From an uncultured Nocardiaceae bacterium (GTDB lineage Bacteria; Actinomycetota; Actinomycetes; Mycobacteriales; Mycobacteriaceae), in assembly GCA_936936565.1 (NCBI GenBank), contig CAKZIX010000021.1:1-8319 (forward strand): a stretch of DNA of 8,319 nucleotides. The letters run 5' to 3'. This document shows, piece by piece, positions 6,510-8,319 of this stretch (positions are counted from its first letter, which is position 1; the number at the start of each line of letters is the position of its first letter). A program made the translations under genes and the position numbers. The notes beneath the pieces are model-generated. The model had not been told where the DNA came from. It did no database searches and saw only the letters and a program-made list of their open reading frames with translations.

Positions 6510-8319
6510 TCAGGGCAATTCGCGCACTACGGCGTCGACGGCGCGTCGCCACCGGGCCGCAAGGTGTTCGATGTCGGGTTTGCTGAACAGATCGCGTCCG
6601 TAGCGCAGCAGGGTCACCAGCTGGGGTGTGCCGCCGGCGGTTTCGGCCGCCTGCACGCCGGCGATGACGTCGAGCGCTTGACGCATCGGAAAGTTCGGCT
6701 CGGGCGCGGCCGGTAGCTGGTCGAGCAGGCCGAGTTCGGTGACCGGGGCCCACGCCCCGTCCGTGCCACCGGCCAGATCGAGTCGGCCGAGGTAGCTGAA
6801 CAGCACCTGCGGTTCCGGTGCGGCGGCAAGCGCGGCGTCGCCGCGCAGGTACCGCAGCACCCCGTAGTCGGCGCCCTGGTTGGGCACGGCGGCCAGGTGT
6901 GCGCACACGGCGTCCAGGTGGGCCCGCGCGGAACCGGCACCGGCACCGAGGCGGGCCGGGAACAGGCTGGTGAACCAGCCGACGGTCTGTGCGGTGTCGA
7001 GGCCGTCGCCCGGCGTACCTGCCTGCGCGTCCGCGCGACCGTGCGCTTCGAGCAGCACCGTGGTTCCCGCCGTGGCGTTTTGACCACGCTCGCGGCGCCA
7101 CTCGGCGACCGTGAAAGACAGCGCGGCGAGCAGGATTTCGCGGACGCCGACGCCTGGGGTGAGCCGGTCGACGAAAGCGGCGGGCATGGTGACCACCTGC
7201 ACACGGCAACTGCCGAGGGTGTCGGTGGCTGGATCGGGCAAACGAGTGCCGAGTGCCGGCTCGGGGCCCTCGACTTGGCGCCGCCAGTAGTCGCGCTGGG
7301 TACCCGGATCGCGCTCGTTGAGCAGCCGCGCCCACTGCCGGTAGCTGGTGAACTCGACGGCGGGCTTGGGTTCGTCGCCTGCCTGCACCTGCTGCCAGGC
7401 GTGCGCAAGGTCGCCGAGGATGATGTGCCACGACACCGGATCCACCGCGATGTGATGGATCCGCAGCAGCAACCGGTCGGTGCCGACGCGGGACGCACGT
7501 ACGAGATGGCCTGCGGCCGGGTCGATTCCGGTCGGGGTGAACAACTCCGCCGCGCGCACGACGCCCGGGGGGCGGGTGACGATCTGCTCGTCGACGAGGA
7601 CCGCGCGCAGCATCTCGTGGCTGTCGAGCAGCGCCTGCAATACCGCCTCGAGTTGAGCCTGGGAGATGCCGGCGGGGAGCCGGACCATCATGTCCAACGT
7701 GAAATTGCGGTAGCTGCGCGGACCGCTGGCGTGCTCGAGCATCCAGGACAGCACCGGCACGGGTGCGACCGGACCGAATTCTTCGGTGGCGTCCGGACTT
7801 TCGGTGCGCGCACCGCTGTCGACGGCCGCGGCGAGATCGGCGATCGTGCCGGCCGCCAACACCATGCGCGGGTTCACCGCCACACCGTTGCGGCGCAGCG
7901 CGTTGACGAAACCGATCGCGACGATGCTGTCCAGGCCCAAGGCGACCAGCTCGGCCTCGGGATCGGCTGTGGCGCCGGTGACTTCGGCGAACACCCGGCA
8001 CAGTGTGGCCTCGGTGTCGGTGCGCGGCGCCCGCGCGGTGTGGGTGGCCAGCTCCCGGTGCGCACGCGCGGTCAGGGCGGGCACATCCAACTTGCCGTTG
8101 CGGTTCATCGGCAAGTCCGCCGTCGCCACGATGCGCGCCGGCACCATGTACGACGGCAGCGTGCGCGCCAATTCCGCACGCAGCCCGTCGGTTTCGCCGA
8201 CCACGAACGCAACCAGGCTGGTACCGGCGCGCGCACGTGCGACGACGACCGCCGCGGCCTGCACCCCCCGGGCGCGCAGCAGTGCCGCTTCGATGTCACC
8301 CAGCTCGATGCGATAGCCG
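6510..8319 (-). CDS. Non-ribosomal peptide synthetase, C-terminal part: A (end)-T-E
   Basis: This is the 3' end of a large NRPS gene whose start lies beyond the right edge; 602 residues are visible. The frame is open to the edge and begins in A-domain motif A8 (GYRIELGDIEAALL, visible residues 1-14). A GTG at 8264 is an internal valine, not a start. The A10 motif NRNGKLD carries the catalytic lysine at visible residue 76. The carrier domain has LGLDSI with phosphopantetheine Ser131, in place of the commoner LGGDS. The remainder (about 186-602) is an epimerization domain: HHIAVDPVSW (288-297, Pro where Gly is usual), EAHGR (424-428, the expected catalytic Glu), VGWFTSLFP (446-454), GADYGVLRYL (482-491) and VLFSYLGRLD (505-514). 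The domain should epimerize the aminoacyl or peptidyl thioester on its carrier and present the D-form to the next protein, most likely the C1 domain of the gene 55 bp downstream. The substrate-selecting part of the A domain is outside the window, so the residue is unknown. Confidence 0.93.
   Translation of the reverse strand, partial: GYRIELGDIEAALLRARGVQAAAVVVARARAGTSLVAFVVGETDGLRAELARTLPSYMVPARIVATADLPMNRNGKLDVPALTARAHRELATHTARAPRTDTEATLCRVFAEVTGATADPEAELVALGLDSIVAIGFVNALRRNGVAVNPRMVLAAGTIADLAAAVDSGARTESPDATEEFGPVAPVPVLSWMLEHASGPRSYRNFTLDMMVRLPAGISQAQLEAVLQALLDSHEMLRAVLVDEQIVTRPPGVVRAAELFTPTGIDPAAGHLVRASRVGTDRLLLRIHHIAVDPVSWHIILGDLAHAWQQVQAGDEPKPAVEFTSYRQWARLLNERDPGTQRDYWRRQVEGPEPALGTRLPDPATDTLGSCRVQVVTMPAAFVDRLTPGVGVREILLAALSFTVAEWRRERGQNATAGTTVLLEAHGRADAQAGTPGDGLDTAQTVGWFTSLFPARLGAGAGSARAHLDAVCAHLAAVPNQGADYGVLRYLRGDAALAAAPEPQVLFSYLGRLDLAGGTDGAWAPVTELGLLDQLPAAPEPNFPMRQALDVIAGVQAAETAGGTPQLVTLLRYGRDLFSKPDIEHLAARWRRAVDAVVRELP

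Noticed and set aside
6295..8001. 568-aa minus-strand frame overlapping both NRPS genes
   Set aside because: It is Arg/Pro-rich, runs through the stop of one NRPS gene and the start of the next, and contains no NRPS motif. The frame ending at 6510 carries the A-T-E motifs.
6510..8264. Gene start at GTG 8264 for the A-T-E protein
   Set aside because: The frame continues unbroken to the window edge and the extra 18 codons encode A8 motif residues (GYRIELGD). The gene is therefore truncated by the window, not starting there.
1511..8319. Mycobactin/nocobactin-type siderophore assignment
   Set aside because: Some sequence style recalls actinobacterial siderophore synthetases, but no salicylate, oxazoline-forming (Cy) or lysine N-hydroxylase gene is visible and the C-A-T-C-T layout with this code is not diagnostic. 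The product is left unassigned.

Overview
The window is high-GC DNA from an actinomycete. The NRPS sequence style and the mosaic of GC-rich intergenic repeats suggest the Nocardia/Rhodococcus group, with Nocardia the best guess. That is an inference from sequence style, not a database match.

Layout. (1) Positions 1-243 hold a G/T-rich tandem array with a 99-bp period: two units that are identical over their first 55 bp, then a shortened third unit. No convincing gene lies in 1-372. A weak promoter-like pair and a GAACA-N5-TGTTC dyad sit near 284-322. (2) Positions 373-1377 (+) encode a lone protein of about 334 aa, with an AbiEi-antitoxin-like N-terminal region and a PD-(D/E)XK/DUF559-like C-terminal region. 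No partner toxin gene follows. (3) Positions 1349-1510 hold a second array with a 54-bp period, each unit centred on the palindrome ATGGCGCCAT. It fills the gap between two convergent genes and overprints the 3' end of the AbiEi-like gene. Read on the opposite strand it resembles the left array, so the AbiEi-like gene is bracketed by inverted arrays of what looks like one repeat family. (4) Positions 1511-6454 (-) encode a complete 1647-aa NRPS, C-A-T-C-T. Its second module has no adenylation domain and there is no thioesterase. (5) Positions 6510-8319 (-) are the 3' part of an upstream NRPS gene ending A-T-E, cut by the window edge inside A-domain motif A8.

Working together. The two NRPS genes are separated by 55 bp and very probably co-transcribed leftwards. 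The upstream protein should deliver a D-configured aminoacyl or peptidyl thioester to the first C domain of the 1647-aa protein. That protein adds one residue with its own A domain, then passes the chain to a C-T pair that must be charged by another A domain or by its own A domain acting twice. The left array and the convergent AbiEi-like gene look like the left border of the NRPS cluster. The product cannot be named from this window.
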